From NCBI RefSeq assembly GCF_018991925.1, contig NW_024748870.1, positions 2,397,030-2,461,029 of the forward strand: a stretch of 64,000 nucleotides of DNA, written 5' to 3'. This stretch comes from Homarus americanus (Eukaryota > Arthropoda > Malacostraca > Decapoda > Nephropidae). Numbering within the stretch: the stretch's first letter is position 1; each line of letters opens with the position of its first letter. Under the pieces are notes generated by a model that was not told the origin of the DNA, did not search any database, and saw only the letters and a program-made list of their open reading frames with translations. A program made the position numbers and the translations under genes. Below, piece by piece: positions 55,816 to 64,000 of this stretch.

Positions 55816-56495
55816 AAGAATGGGTGTAGGTAGGAGGAATTACTCTGAAAACACCAAAAAATCCCCATAATTTCGTTCGTAAGGAGACTTTCAGAACCCG
55901 GATCTTAGACTAGTAAATTGTGACGACTTACCCTGTTCTTGCCTCCTTCTCTTCCTTCGTCTCCTCCTCCTCCTCCTTCGTCTCTTCCTCCTCCTCCTGA
56001 AGTATTGCTCTTCCTCGAGACATAGAAATCGCTCATATGTGTACAAAAGGTGGAGGAATAGGCGCCTATCCCTCATACCCGGAAGAGAGGGGGAGGAGGG
56101 GGGGGAAGGAGGATAGGGAGAAGATAGAGGGCGAGGAGGGGACGGACACCTCGTCTGGCTACACAAAAGACTCGAGATATACCGCGTCCTGGGAGGGGAG
56201 GACCAGTAGATATCTGCCCTGGATGACGGGGAAGGGGGAACAGGAAGGGGAGAGAGGGAAAGAGGAAGGGGAAAGAAGAGGAAGAAGAAGGAAGAGAAGT
56301 AGGAGGCGTATTCTAAGAGTTCTTCAATCCTCACTACTACCACCACACAAACCACCCTACCACACTACCACGACGATATACCCTCTCTCCCCCTACCACA
56401 ACAGACGCACCACTACCACCACCACCACCGCTACATTTTAGCGTTAAAGAAGAGAGACACACGCGGAACAGACAACCTCATTCGTTCCTCCTAAG
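55816..56495. other. Stretch with CT- and AG-rich tracts; possible minus-strand donor
   Basis: CTCCTCCTC at 55,945-55,998, purine tract 56,085-56,310, CACCAC tract 56,325-56,435. On the minus strand AACAGG-GTAAGT (donor at 55,931) follows a glutamate-rich open run (EEEEETKEE), but no adequate acceptor is visible, so no exon is called. Confidence 0.4.
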
Positions 56496-56529
56496 TATAA
56501 AAAGAGTAACAACAACGTGTAGCATCAGT
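56496..56529 (+). promoter_or_regulatory. Core promoter: TATA box and arthropod initiator
   Basis: TATAAAAA starts at 56,496, and the arthropod initiator TCAGT lies at 56,525-56,529 with its A at 56,527. First T to A+1 is 31 bp, which is the canonical TATA-to-start distance. This is the only place in the window where both elements occur at that spacing upstream of a convincing start codon. Confidence 0.6.
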
Positions 56530-56681
56530 AGCCATCAAGCCAGGGAGGGGGTAGGTCGTCGTTTCTCCTCCTCCTCCTCCTCCTCTTAGAATCCGTCACT
56601 CTTGTCGTCAACAATATCGAAAATAATTTAGTTGACAGTGCGTGCAGGAAGGGTCACTGGCCGGTCCACCACTAGCTCAAC
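56527..56681 (+). other. Predicted 5' UTR without upstream ATG
   Basis: The 155 nt from the initiator to the start codon contain no ATG; a few would be expected by chance. A (CTC)n tract lies at 56,565-56,588. Confidence 0.5.
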
Positions 56682-56714
56682 ATGGCCATTTCAGCAAGGA
56701 CGTTCTTGGCCATG
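56682..56714 (+). CDS. Candidate first coding exon (11 codons) of an unknown host gene
   Basis: The ATG at 56,682 has A at -3 and G at +4, a strong start context. Eleven codons read MAISARTFLAM and run straight into a donor GTAAGC at 56,715, giving a phase-0 intron. Together with the TATA box, initiator and ATG-free leader this is the best host gene signal in the window. A short first exon with a basic residue then Phe-Leu-Ala would suit the start of a signal peptide, so a secreted product is possible, but the gene cannot be named. No following exon was identified with confidence before the window ends. It could also be a chance arrangement. Confidence 0.45.
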
Positions 56715-56944
56715 GTAAGCTTTATTTGGTGACTATTTACGTAATAAACTTATGTGGCCGTAAAACAAAAATTTGCTGAATATTTAGCCGTGATAAACTA
56801 ATACCTGGTGAATATTTGGCCGTGAAACTTAAGAAAAAATTACGTATGCTGTAGTTTGCCGTGACGCGCGAGGGTTGGTTGTGGTAAAACGCATGAGCAG
56901 AAAAACGTAAACAATAATAGTAAACAAATATGGCGTTTGAGCCT

Positions 56945-56948
<4 letters not shown>
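56715..56948. other. Presumed start of intron 1
   Basis: AT-rich with loosely repeated GAATATTTAGCCGTGA and GAATATTTGGCCGTGA. No coding sequence. Confidence 0.4.

Positions 56949-57004
<56 letters not shown>
56949..57004 (+). repeat. (GT)n microsatellite
   Basis: About 28 GT units. Confidence 0.97.
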
Positions 57005-57005
<1 letters not shown>

Positions 57006-57505
57006 GTATCTGGACATTCATCCATACATACAAACCCTTACACACATAATACTATACATCCTTCACAAAAACGTATTCCAAAAAAAAAACATTATAATAA
57101 ACAAGTAATTTCAATAGACAGATAAACAAGGATAAACAAGAATAAACAATAAAACAAAAACACATCACAGGTAGGATTTCGTTGGAAAGAACCAACACTC
57201 TACAATAGTCCTCAGTTTCCCGTCAATTTTCTCGCGCGAATTTGTCAGGCTGTGGAGACAACTTAATATTGCCTTGGAGGTTTGGAGGTGGTGGGGGTGG
57301 TAGTGGAGGAGGGAGATGGGCAACTACACACCTACCCATCCACGGTATCCACTAGAGAAAGATTATATCAAAACTTATGTAATTTCGAGTTTTAAAATGC
57401 CGTAGTTGGAGATGTATGAATCTTTCGTTTTATTTTACTTAAAGTTTCGTATGTTTGGTTTCTCTATTTTCTAACCTTGATATATATATATATAAAAAAC
57501 GCCTC
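57005..57505. other. Gene-free stretch
   Basis: AT-rich, with AATAAACAAG repeats at 57,090-57,160 and GGTGGTGGGGGT near 57,290. Nothing coding was recognised. Confidence 0.5.
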
Positions 57506-57690
57506 TATCTCAGGGTTACATAGTTTAGAATGTTTGATTTCTATTTCATAAGCTGGATATAATCAACACCTATCTCAGGGTTACATAGTTTAGAATGTTT
57601 GATTTCAATTTCATAAGCTGGATATAATCAACACTTATCTCAGGATTATAAAATTGCAACCATTCAATTTTCATTTCCTTAAGCGTAGAA
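57506..57690 (+). repeat. 65-bp tandem repeat, about 2.6 copies
   Basis: TATCTCAGGGTTACATAGTT begins units at 57,506 and 57,571; a diverged third starts at 57,636. The first two are almost identical. Confidence 0.92.
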
Positions 57691-58065
57691 GCTCAACACG
57701 CCATCTTAAATATTTACAAAGCTACGAACGTTCAATATTTTTTTTCGCGAACGAGAAATGTGAGAACGACTCTTAATACGAGAGATGTGAGAACGAGTCT
57801 TAATTAAGCCTCAATTATGTTACGACAGAACGACATCCGCTAAATTAGTGACGAAATTGCCCTGTGAGTGAACGAGTCTCTCTTATCAGCGGCCAAGGGG
57901 AAAAAGAAATTAAGGAAGATTTTTTGAGATTGCAGGATTTGGGGAGAGGTTGGGAGGGTAGGGAGAGGTTGGAGAGGGCAGGGTGAGGTTGGGGTGAGGT
58001 TGGGAGAGGTTGGGGAGATGTCGAGAGGAGAAACTGCAGGAAATGGATGAAACCATAAGCCAACT

Positions 58066-58068
<3 letters not shown>
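57691..58068. other. Gene-free stretch
   Basis: A short duplication, ATGTGAGAACGA, occurs at about 57,758 and 57,784. GAGGTTGGGGTGAGG low complexity lies at 57,945-58,020. Confidence 0.5.

Positions 58069-58106
<38 letters not shown>
58069..58106 (+). repeat. (CT)n microsatellite
   Basis: About 19 CT units. Confidence 0.96.
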
Positions 58107-58107
<1 letters not shown>

Positions 58108-58323
58108 AGAACCACGTGCAATCCAAAGCTCTTACGATTAAAAATCTCTTATCACAAACAAAAATATCCACAAAGCCAACACCTGTTTATAAATTTACTT
58201 ACAGGATAAATAATAAAAGTAAACCTGAAAATAAATATGGGAATGACATTGTTGTTGTTTTTTTTTTCTGGTGGTCCGCCATGTTGGGGAGGCCATTGTT
58301 TATATTGAGGGTAACGGCCTAAA

Positions 58324-58326
<3 letters not shown>

Positions 58327-58371
<45 letters not shown>
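58327..58371 (+). repeat. (CT)n microsatellite
   Basis: About 22 CT units, ending next to the DNA transposon end. Confidence 0.96.
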
Positions 58372-58373
<2 letters not shown>

Positions 58374-58403
58374 CCACTGTAGCCATAAAACGAATTTTCT
58401 CTC

Positions 58404-58566
58404 CATATAATCCGTTATTTAGAGTGTTTCATAATTAACGGACCCTCGATATAAAGGATTCTCATCCTCATATAGTCCGTTATTTAGGGTGTTTCATAAT
58501 TAACGGACCCTCGAGATATAAGGACTCTCATCCTCATATAGTCCGTTAAATAGAGGTTTTACTGTA
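58404..58566 (-). mobile_element. Pogo/Tigger-like DNA transposon end with tandem subterminal repeats
   Basis: Units beginning TCCGTTATTTAG recur at 58,411 and 58,476 and end at TCCGTTAAATAGAGGTTTTA (58,542); spacing is 65 and 66 bp. The terminus TTTTACTG-TA (58,557-58,566) reads, in reverse, CAGTAAAACCTCTATTTAACG, and CAGTA plus a TA target is typical of pogo/Tigger ends. TAACGGACCCTCGA inside each unit pairs with TCCGTTA. No transposase frame is seen, so this is a solo end or MITE. Confidence 0.65.
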
Positions 58567-58572
58567 TAAATA

Positions 58573-58930
58573 TTGGATTTGGTTGTCAGTGTCGAGTATC
58601 TAATATACTATAGGAATAGCCATGTGTCTGTATGTGTCTGTCTGTCTGTCTGTCTGTGTGTCTGTTCTGTGCAGCCGAAACGGCACAATCGTTTTTCATC
58701 AAACTTGGTGGAAAAATCGCAAAAAATTCGTAGAGTGGAACAAACCTGGTCCCATGTCGATGGTTTCTTTAGGAAGGCATTAATTAACCATTTTATTTAC
58801 GCTGGAAAACGATGCAAGTCTACGGACTTGGCGCACCCTCATTCACTGTACACTAGCCAAGCACGAGAGTTCAAACTTTCACTGGGCACGAAGGGCCGGC
58901 GATCACTTGTGATTAACTAATTGAGAAAGA
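58573..58930 (+). other. Non-repetitive segment, possible dispersed repeat, with a 115-codon open frame
   Basis: (CTGT)n at 58,633-58,655 is followed by GCAGCCGAAACGGCACAATC, then ATCAAACTTGGTGG, a wording I associate with dispersed repeats but cannot assign. The frame reads KRHNRFSSNLVEKSQKIRR, contains VDGFFRKALINHFIYAGKR and ends at KGRRSLVIN. No family was recognised. Confidence 0.25.
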
Positions 58931-58949
58931 TTACTGTAGGTTTGTATTG

Positions 58950-59200
58950 GGGGAGGAGGGGGCACCTTACTACCTCTCCCTCCTCCCTCTCTCTCTCCCT
59001 CCTCTCCTCCCCTCTACGCCTCCCTCCCTCTCCCCCTCCCCATCCTCACTACCTCCTCCAACACCTTCCTATCCCTCTTCCCTCACGCCCTTAGCAACCC
59101 ACCACACACCACCACCACACCACCCCACAGCCCCTCTCCGCCCCTCACTACCCCTCACAGCCCCTCACGCCCCCCACAGCAGCCTCCCACCCACAGGATG
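58950..59200 (+). repeat. CCTCC/CCCTC pyrimidine tract
   Basis: C/T- and then CCCCTCAC-rich low complexity. Confidence 0.85.
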
Positions 59201-59369
59201 TTCACAGCACCAACATTTCCCACAGCAGCTCCGCCCAGGAAAGGAAAAAATATATATATATCCTTAAGTCGTCGAAACTGTACACTGGGTCTGATTATAC
59301 ACGCCGACACAAATTTGGGAGGACCATTTATGCTAATCACCTTAACTGCTTCAACCCGGTTAAGTAGTA

Positions 59370-59578
59370 AGGGGAGGGGGGAGGGGAAGGGGGAGAGGAA
59401 GGGGGAGGGGTGGAGGGTAAAGTCTCCTACGTGAGGTAAACAAGAGGGGTATAGGAGAAGGTGGGGAGATTAGCAAGAGGAGGGAGGAGCAGAAGAGAGG
59501 GAAGGGGAAAGAAGATAAATTGGAGTGGAGAGGGAAGGAGGAGGGGGCAGAGTGAGGGGGAGAGGAAGAGTAGAAGTC
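59370..59578 (+). repeat. Purine-rich tract
   Basis: GGGGAGGGGGAGG low complexity. Confidence 0.88.
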
Positions 59579-59604
59579 TAGTAGTGTGGAGGTTACTAGG
59601 AGAC

Positions 59605-59725
59605 ATAACATAACCTAACCTAACCTAACCCTAACCTAACCCTACCTAACCTAACCCTAACCTAACCTAACCCTAACCTAACCTCACCCTAACCTAACCT
59701 AACCTAACCAAAACCTAACCAAAAA
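59605..59725 (-). repeat. Interstitial CCTAA tract, about 22 units
   Basis: CCTAACCTAACCCTAACC, with a CCCTAA variant every second or third unit, so TTAGG and TTAGGG-type units are mixed. Confidence 0.95.
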
Positions 59726-60195
59726 TTACGTGACGGATAAAAACGAACAACAAGCTGTACTTAATTGACTGATGCTGTTTTATCACCAACGGACCAACGG
59801 ACAAACTTACGGACGTACAGACAGACAGAAAAATTAGGAGTCAATCAATATATCCCCTCTGGTGTCACAAACGGGGAATAACAAGAATACCAAGCCCGAG
59901 GGGTGAGGGGTGAGGGGTGGGGGGTTAATTCAAAATGGCCGCCACCCCCCCTCCCTCAGTACTGGTGGCCGAACAAATTAATTTTTTCCAGCCTGTTGCC
60001 CCCCACCACCCCCCACCACACACACACACATTGATTTCATATTTGTTAACTATCTGCCCTGTGAGTGAACCGTGCTGTGTGGGAGGGAGGAAGAAAGGAG
60101 GAGGGGAGAGGGGGGGAGGAAGAGGGGGAGGGGCTAATGTGGTTCTCCTAAAATATGTTAATTTACTTTTGTCTTTAATACATTCAACCCTGTGA
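59726..60195. other. Gene-free stretch
   Basis: Unique sequence; CCCCACCACC/(CA)n at 60,001-60,030 and a GGGAGG tract at 60,078-60,135. No gene was recognised. Confidence 0.5.
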
Positions 60196-60197
60196 CC

Positions 60198-60752
60198 TAA
60201 TGACTCCATCACCCCCACGACCTCCACTCCATCACCCCACGACCCCACTCCATCCACCCCACGACCCCTCCACTCCATCACCCCACGATCCCTCCACTCC
60301 ATCACCCCACGACCTCCACTCCATCACCCCCACGACCCGATCCACTCCATCACCCCACGACCCCTCCACCCCATCACCCCACGACCTCCACTCCACCACC
60401 CCACGACCTCCACCCCATCACCCCACGACCCCTCCACTCCATCACCCCACGACCTCCACCCCATCACCCACGACCCCTCCACCCCATCACCCCACGACCC
60501 CCATCACCCCACGACCCTCCACTCCACCACCCCACGACCTCCACTCCATCACCCCACGACCCCCACTCCATCACCCCACGACCCCTCCACTCCACCACCC
60601 CACGACCCTCCACCCCATCACCCCACGACCTCCACCCCATCACCCCACGACTCCACCCCATCACCCCACGACCCTCCACCCCATCACCCACGACTTCATC
60701 ACCCCACGACCCCAACCCCACCCCATCACCCCACGACCCCCATCACCCCACC
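60198..60752 (+). repeat. 22-24-bp minisatellite
   Basis: About 23 units of CATCACCCCACGACCTCCAC plus TC (or CCCTCCACTC). Confidence 0.96.
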
Positions 60753-60884
60753 GCTCTCACGTAAACACAATCTTTAATTCGATCACATTATCCGAACACA
60801 ACGCTGCAGAAAACGACCTTAAAGCCTAGATAAATAAATATATATATAACGATTTGGAACTGTAACCTTCTGTAAATTGGTCTG

Positions 60885-61025
60885 TTAGGGAGGGGGGAAG
60901 GGGAGAGGGGGAGAAATTGGAGAGGAGACTACTTGCTAGGGAGGAGGGGGAGAGAGAGAGTGGGAATAGGAACGGGGTGAGGGAGGAATAAGGAGATAAA
61001 GAGAATAAGGGAATGAAGGAGAGAG
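60885..61025 (+). repeat. Purine-rich tract
   Basis: GGGGAGAGGGGGAGAAA low complexity. Confidence 0.85.
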
Positions 61026-61440
61026 GAATAAACATAGAATAATAAACTAAAGGTAAATAAGGTAAAGGTGTTTAATCATCAGGTGAAATAAGCTTTGGTG
61101 AGGGGAGGGGGAGGGGGTCGATACAGTTCCCAATGATAATCCACCACACAATGACTTTTACAAAACACCAGTATCACCTACAACTAAATACCCACACAGC
61201 CTCTCTCAACCTGTACACGCGCCACCATCACAACCCGAAGAAGAAGAAGCAGTACAGGGGCGGGGGAGGGAGGGTGGTGGTCATGGCCGGTTGTGGACCA
61301 TAAATGTGGGCAAGAATGGCCCCTTTACTCCGGCTGGGTCTGCTTACAATGGTCTCTTCAAGTGGTCTGCCCCCCCGCCCCCTCCCTCCCATCCCCGGAC
61401 CATGGAGGCTATTTTGTTTACGTAGAGGATCGTTTACCTG
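61026..61440. other. Gene-free stretch
   Basis: Unique sequence with GGGGGAGGGAGGG at 61,258-61,275. No exon was called. Confidence 0.45.
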
Positions 61441-61469
61441 TAATATGCTCAGGTGTATGTGTCTGTGTT

Positions 61470-61580
61470 ATCCTCCCACCCCTCCATCTCCTTCCTCCAT
61501 TCCTCTAACTCCCCATCCTTCCCTCCTTCCCTCCTTCCTCCTTCCCCCTCCTTCCATCCTTCCTCCCCCACCCCTCATAT
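61470..61580 (+). repeat. CCTTCCCTCC pyrimidine tract
   Basis: Low complexity, CT-rich. Confidence 0.85.
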
Positions 61581-61706
61581 GGCCACCACTGCCCCAAGAT
61601 CTGTGTTTTTCCTACAGAAGAGTTTTCAATATTTACCGTTCTGCCGCACCTTTGTTTCCACTCACCTGTGCATTGTTGTTTTGTTTGTTGTTGTTGTTTG
61701 GAGGGT

Positions 61707-61710
<4 letters not shown>

Positions 61711-61756
<46 letters not shown>
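61711..61756 (+). repeat. (GT)n microsatellite
   Basis: About 23 GT units. Confidence 0.96.
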
Positions 61757-61757
<1 letters not shown>

Positions 61758-61789
61758 CTCTTCTCACCAAAGCGCATCAAATATTGGTT

Positions 61790-61864
61790 AGTTAGGTAGT
61801 TAGGTTAGGTTAGGTTAGGTTAGGTTAGGTTAGGTTGTTAGGTTAGGTTAGGTTAGGTTAGGTA
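61790..61864 (+). repeat. Interstitial TTAGG tract, about 14 units
   Basis: Two runs of GGTTA are joined by one TTGTTAGG irregularity. Confidence 0.96.
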
Positions 61865-62187
<323 letters not shown>

Positions 62188-62236
62188 CAGGCCGGCTCAC
62201 CACCTGTATACCACCTCGGCTGTTTATTACCTGCGT

Positions 62237-62332
62237 TTGGTTAGGTTAGGTCAAATCAGGTCAGGTTGGAATAGGTTAGGTTGAGTTAGGTTAGGTAAGG
62301 TTCGATTAGTTTCGATTAAGTTCAATTACCTA
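62237..62332 (+). repeat. Degenerate TTAGG tract
   Basis: GGTTAGGTTAGGTCAAATCAGG then GTTGAGTTAGG and GTTCGATTA variants, a decaying telomere-like run. Confidence 0.85.
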
Positions 62333-62473
62333 ACCCACAGGTAAGCATTACAGTACTTAATTATCAGGTAAAATAAACCAGGTGTCTAATATTTATGTGA
62401 TCTCATATAAGTAGGAACCACACAACATACAACCACGACACACTTTTTCTATGATATATATTCAATAACTACC

Positions 62474-63062
62474 TACAACTCCTCACAACTCCCAACAACT
62501 CCCAAAACTACCCTACAACTCCCTACAACTCCCAACAACTTCCCTACAACTCCCTACAACTCTCACAACTCCCAACAACTCCCTACAACTCCCAACAACT
62601 CCCAACAACTCACAACTCCCAACAACTCCCTACAACTCCCAACAACTCCTACAACTCCCAACAACTCCTCACAACTCCCAACAACTCCCTACAACTCCCC
62701 TACATCCTCACTCCAACAACTCCCTACAACTTCACAACTCCCAACAACTCCTTACAACTCCCAACAACCCCTACAACTCCTCACAATCCCTACAACTCCC
62801 AACAACTCCCTACAACTCCCAACAACTCCCTACAACTCCTCACAAACTCCCTACAACTCCCAACAACCCCCTACAACTCCCAACAACTCCCAACAACTCC
62901 CAACAACTCCTTACAACTCCCAACAACTCCTACAACTCCCAACAACTCCCTACAACTCCCAACAACCTCACAACTCCCAACAACTCCTACAACTCCCTAC
63001 AACTCCCAACAACTCCCTACAACTCCCTACAATTCCTTACAACTCCCAACAACTCCCTACAA
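62474..63062 (+). repeat. 10-bp minisatellite, about 57 copies
   Basis: CTCCCAACAA and CTCCCTACAA alternate irregularly over about 590 bp. Confidence 0.97.
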
Positions 63063-63495
63063 CATTTAACATTTTATAATTTCACATTACCATTATCCTT
63101 TGCCATTTAACAAACACTGTATATTATAAATTTCTCATGGCATACACAAAAAATTCACAGGTAATTGACTAATCTTTCTCACGTGTGCAAATTAACTCGA
63201 GGTGTGGATAAAATCATGACAGGTAATTGAGAATGTTTTTTTGGGGAGGGGCTATCCTACCTGTTATTTCTACCTTTGTTTACCTGTCCTTTATTGCTCC
63301 TCATGCCTGTTCCTCGTGTTCTTTCTATCCACTCTGTTCTTTTTTTCTTTCTTTCCTCTCCTCTCCTCTCTTTCCCATTCCCTACACCAACTGGCCTTCA
63401 AATGGTCACTTACAGAACCCTTTGTGTGTGTGTGTGTTGATCAATCTCAGTTACTAGCCCTCAAATAACCACTCCCAGGCCCTCCCCTTTGTGTG

Positions 63496-63500
<5 letters not shown>
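63063..63500. other. Gene-free stretch
   Basis: AT-rich then T/C-rich unique DNA; short (GT)n at 63,423-63,438. The two CAGGTAATTGA motifs at about 63,159 and 63,219 echo the CACCTG/TAATTA theme. Confidence 0.5.

Positions 63501-63541
<41 letters not shown>
63501..63541 (+). repeat. (GA)n microsatellite
   Basis: About 20 GA units. Confidence 0.97.
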
Positions 63542-63544
<3 letters not shown>

Positions 63545-63747
63545 CCTTTGTGAGTGTGTGTGACTACTCTCTATCAACCTACCACAGTTACCCCTACGTC
63601 CTGGCTAATCGTTTTCTCTTCCTCTTTCTTATTTATCATCGTGTTTCAACCCTCCCACATTTATTACGTTCTTCTGTAGTCCTCACATCCTCTCCTTTAT
63701 GTTGGGTTGGGATGGGATGGGATGGAGGGATGGGTTAAAGTCTGGAT

Positions 63748-63945
63748 TCGATTAGGTTAGAGCAGATATGGTAAGGTTAGGTTAAAGTTCAGGTTAGATT
63801 AAGTTAGGTTAGGTTAAAGTCTAGGTTAGATTAAGTTAGGTTAGGTTAAAGCTAGACTAGACGAGATTAGGTTAGGTTAAAGTCTAGGTTAGATTGCTAG
63901 GTTAGCTAAAGCTAGACTAGACGAGATTAGGTTAGGTTATCATAG
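63748..63945 (+). repeat. TTAGG-derived minisatellite of about 30-36 bp
   Basis: Units combine GTTAGGTTAGGTTAAAG with either TCTAGGTTAGATT or CTAGACTAGACGAGATT and alternate about six times, so a higher unit has been built from telomere-like repeats. Confidence 0.92.
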
Positions 63946-64000
63946 TACTTTCTTCTCCCTGAATCAATAAGTGACTCCAACAGGGGCTAATATTCCACTC

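Noticed and set aside
55932..56030. Minus-strand glutamate-rich exon ending at a GTAAGT donor
   Set aside because: The donor is good, but the only upstream acceptor is weak and the coding run is a CTCCTC low-complexity tract.
61618..61710. Possible second exon after the promoter at 56.5 kb (acceptor TGTTTTTCCTACAG at 61,604-61,617, hydrophobic frame)
   Set aside because: The acceptor is good and the phase fits, but no donor of quality follows and the frame runs into (GT)n. There is too little support to join it to the first exon.

Overview
This 64 kb window looks like non-coding eukaryotic DNA, most likely from an arthropod and probably a decapod crustacean. The support is indirect. Short interstitial tracts of the arthropod telomere motif TTAGG/CCTAA occur about a dozen times. 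Very long CA/GT and GA/CT microsatellites are everywhere. The recognisable mobile elements are non-LTR retrotransposons of the kind common in crustacean genomes. There is no bacterial-style gene organisation. Almost all long open frames are translations of tandem repeats, because many repeat periods are multiples of 3 and stay open on both strands.

Layout. By my rough tally nearly 40 different minisatellite families (units about 5 to 65 bp) fill around 25 kb. The largest are a 25-bp family in two opposite orientations (3.2-5.1 kb), a 30-bp array (17.7-19.7 kb), a 14-bp array with higher-order structure (32.2-34.9 kb), a 34-bp array (37.9-38.9 kb), G-rich 22-bp and 25-bp arrays (39.7-42.0 kb), an 18-bp array (42.7-44.5 kb) and a 45-bp array (47.0-49.1 and 54.0-54.7 kb). 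Between them lie microsatellites, purine or pyrimidine tracts and short unique stretches.

Mobile elements. (1) A 5'-truncated CR1-like element (15,841-17,196) sits inside a 22-bp minisatellite; removing it and one ATTA duplication restores an intact unit. (2) A much longer CR1/L2-like element (about 49.1-54.0 kb) splits the 45-bp array. It keeps tandem 5' UTR monomers of about 213 bp, a decayed ORF1 with PHD-like and RRM-like parts, an endonuclease, a reverse transcriptase with FADD, and two 65-bp repeats at the 3' end. (3) Two near-identical 3' ends of another non-LTR family (10.67-11.09 and 30.56-31.06 kb) and one solo 3' end (30.36-30.55 kb) share a terminal hairpin and AATAAACCGT. (4) Two ends of a pogo/Tigger-like DNA transposon (19.74-19.85 and 58.4-58.56 kb) carry subterminal repeats.

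Host gene signals are few. The best is a candidate first exon on the + strand at 56.5-56.7 kb. It has a TATA box, an initiator 31 bp downstream, a leader of about 155 nt with no ATG, a start codon in strong context, 11 codons and a GTAAGC donor. Weaker candidates are a 55-nt exon at 3,694-3,748 and a 51-nt exon at 24,685-24,735. No complete host gene, tRNA, rRNA or CRISPR array was found.
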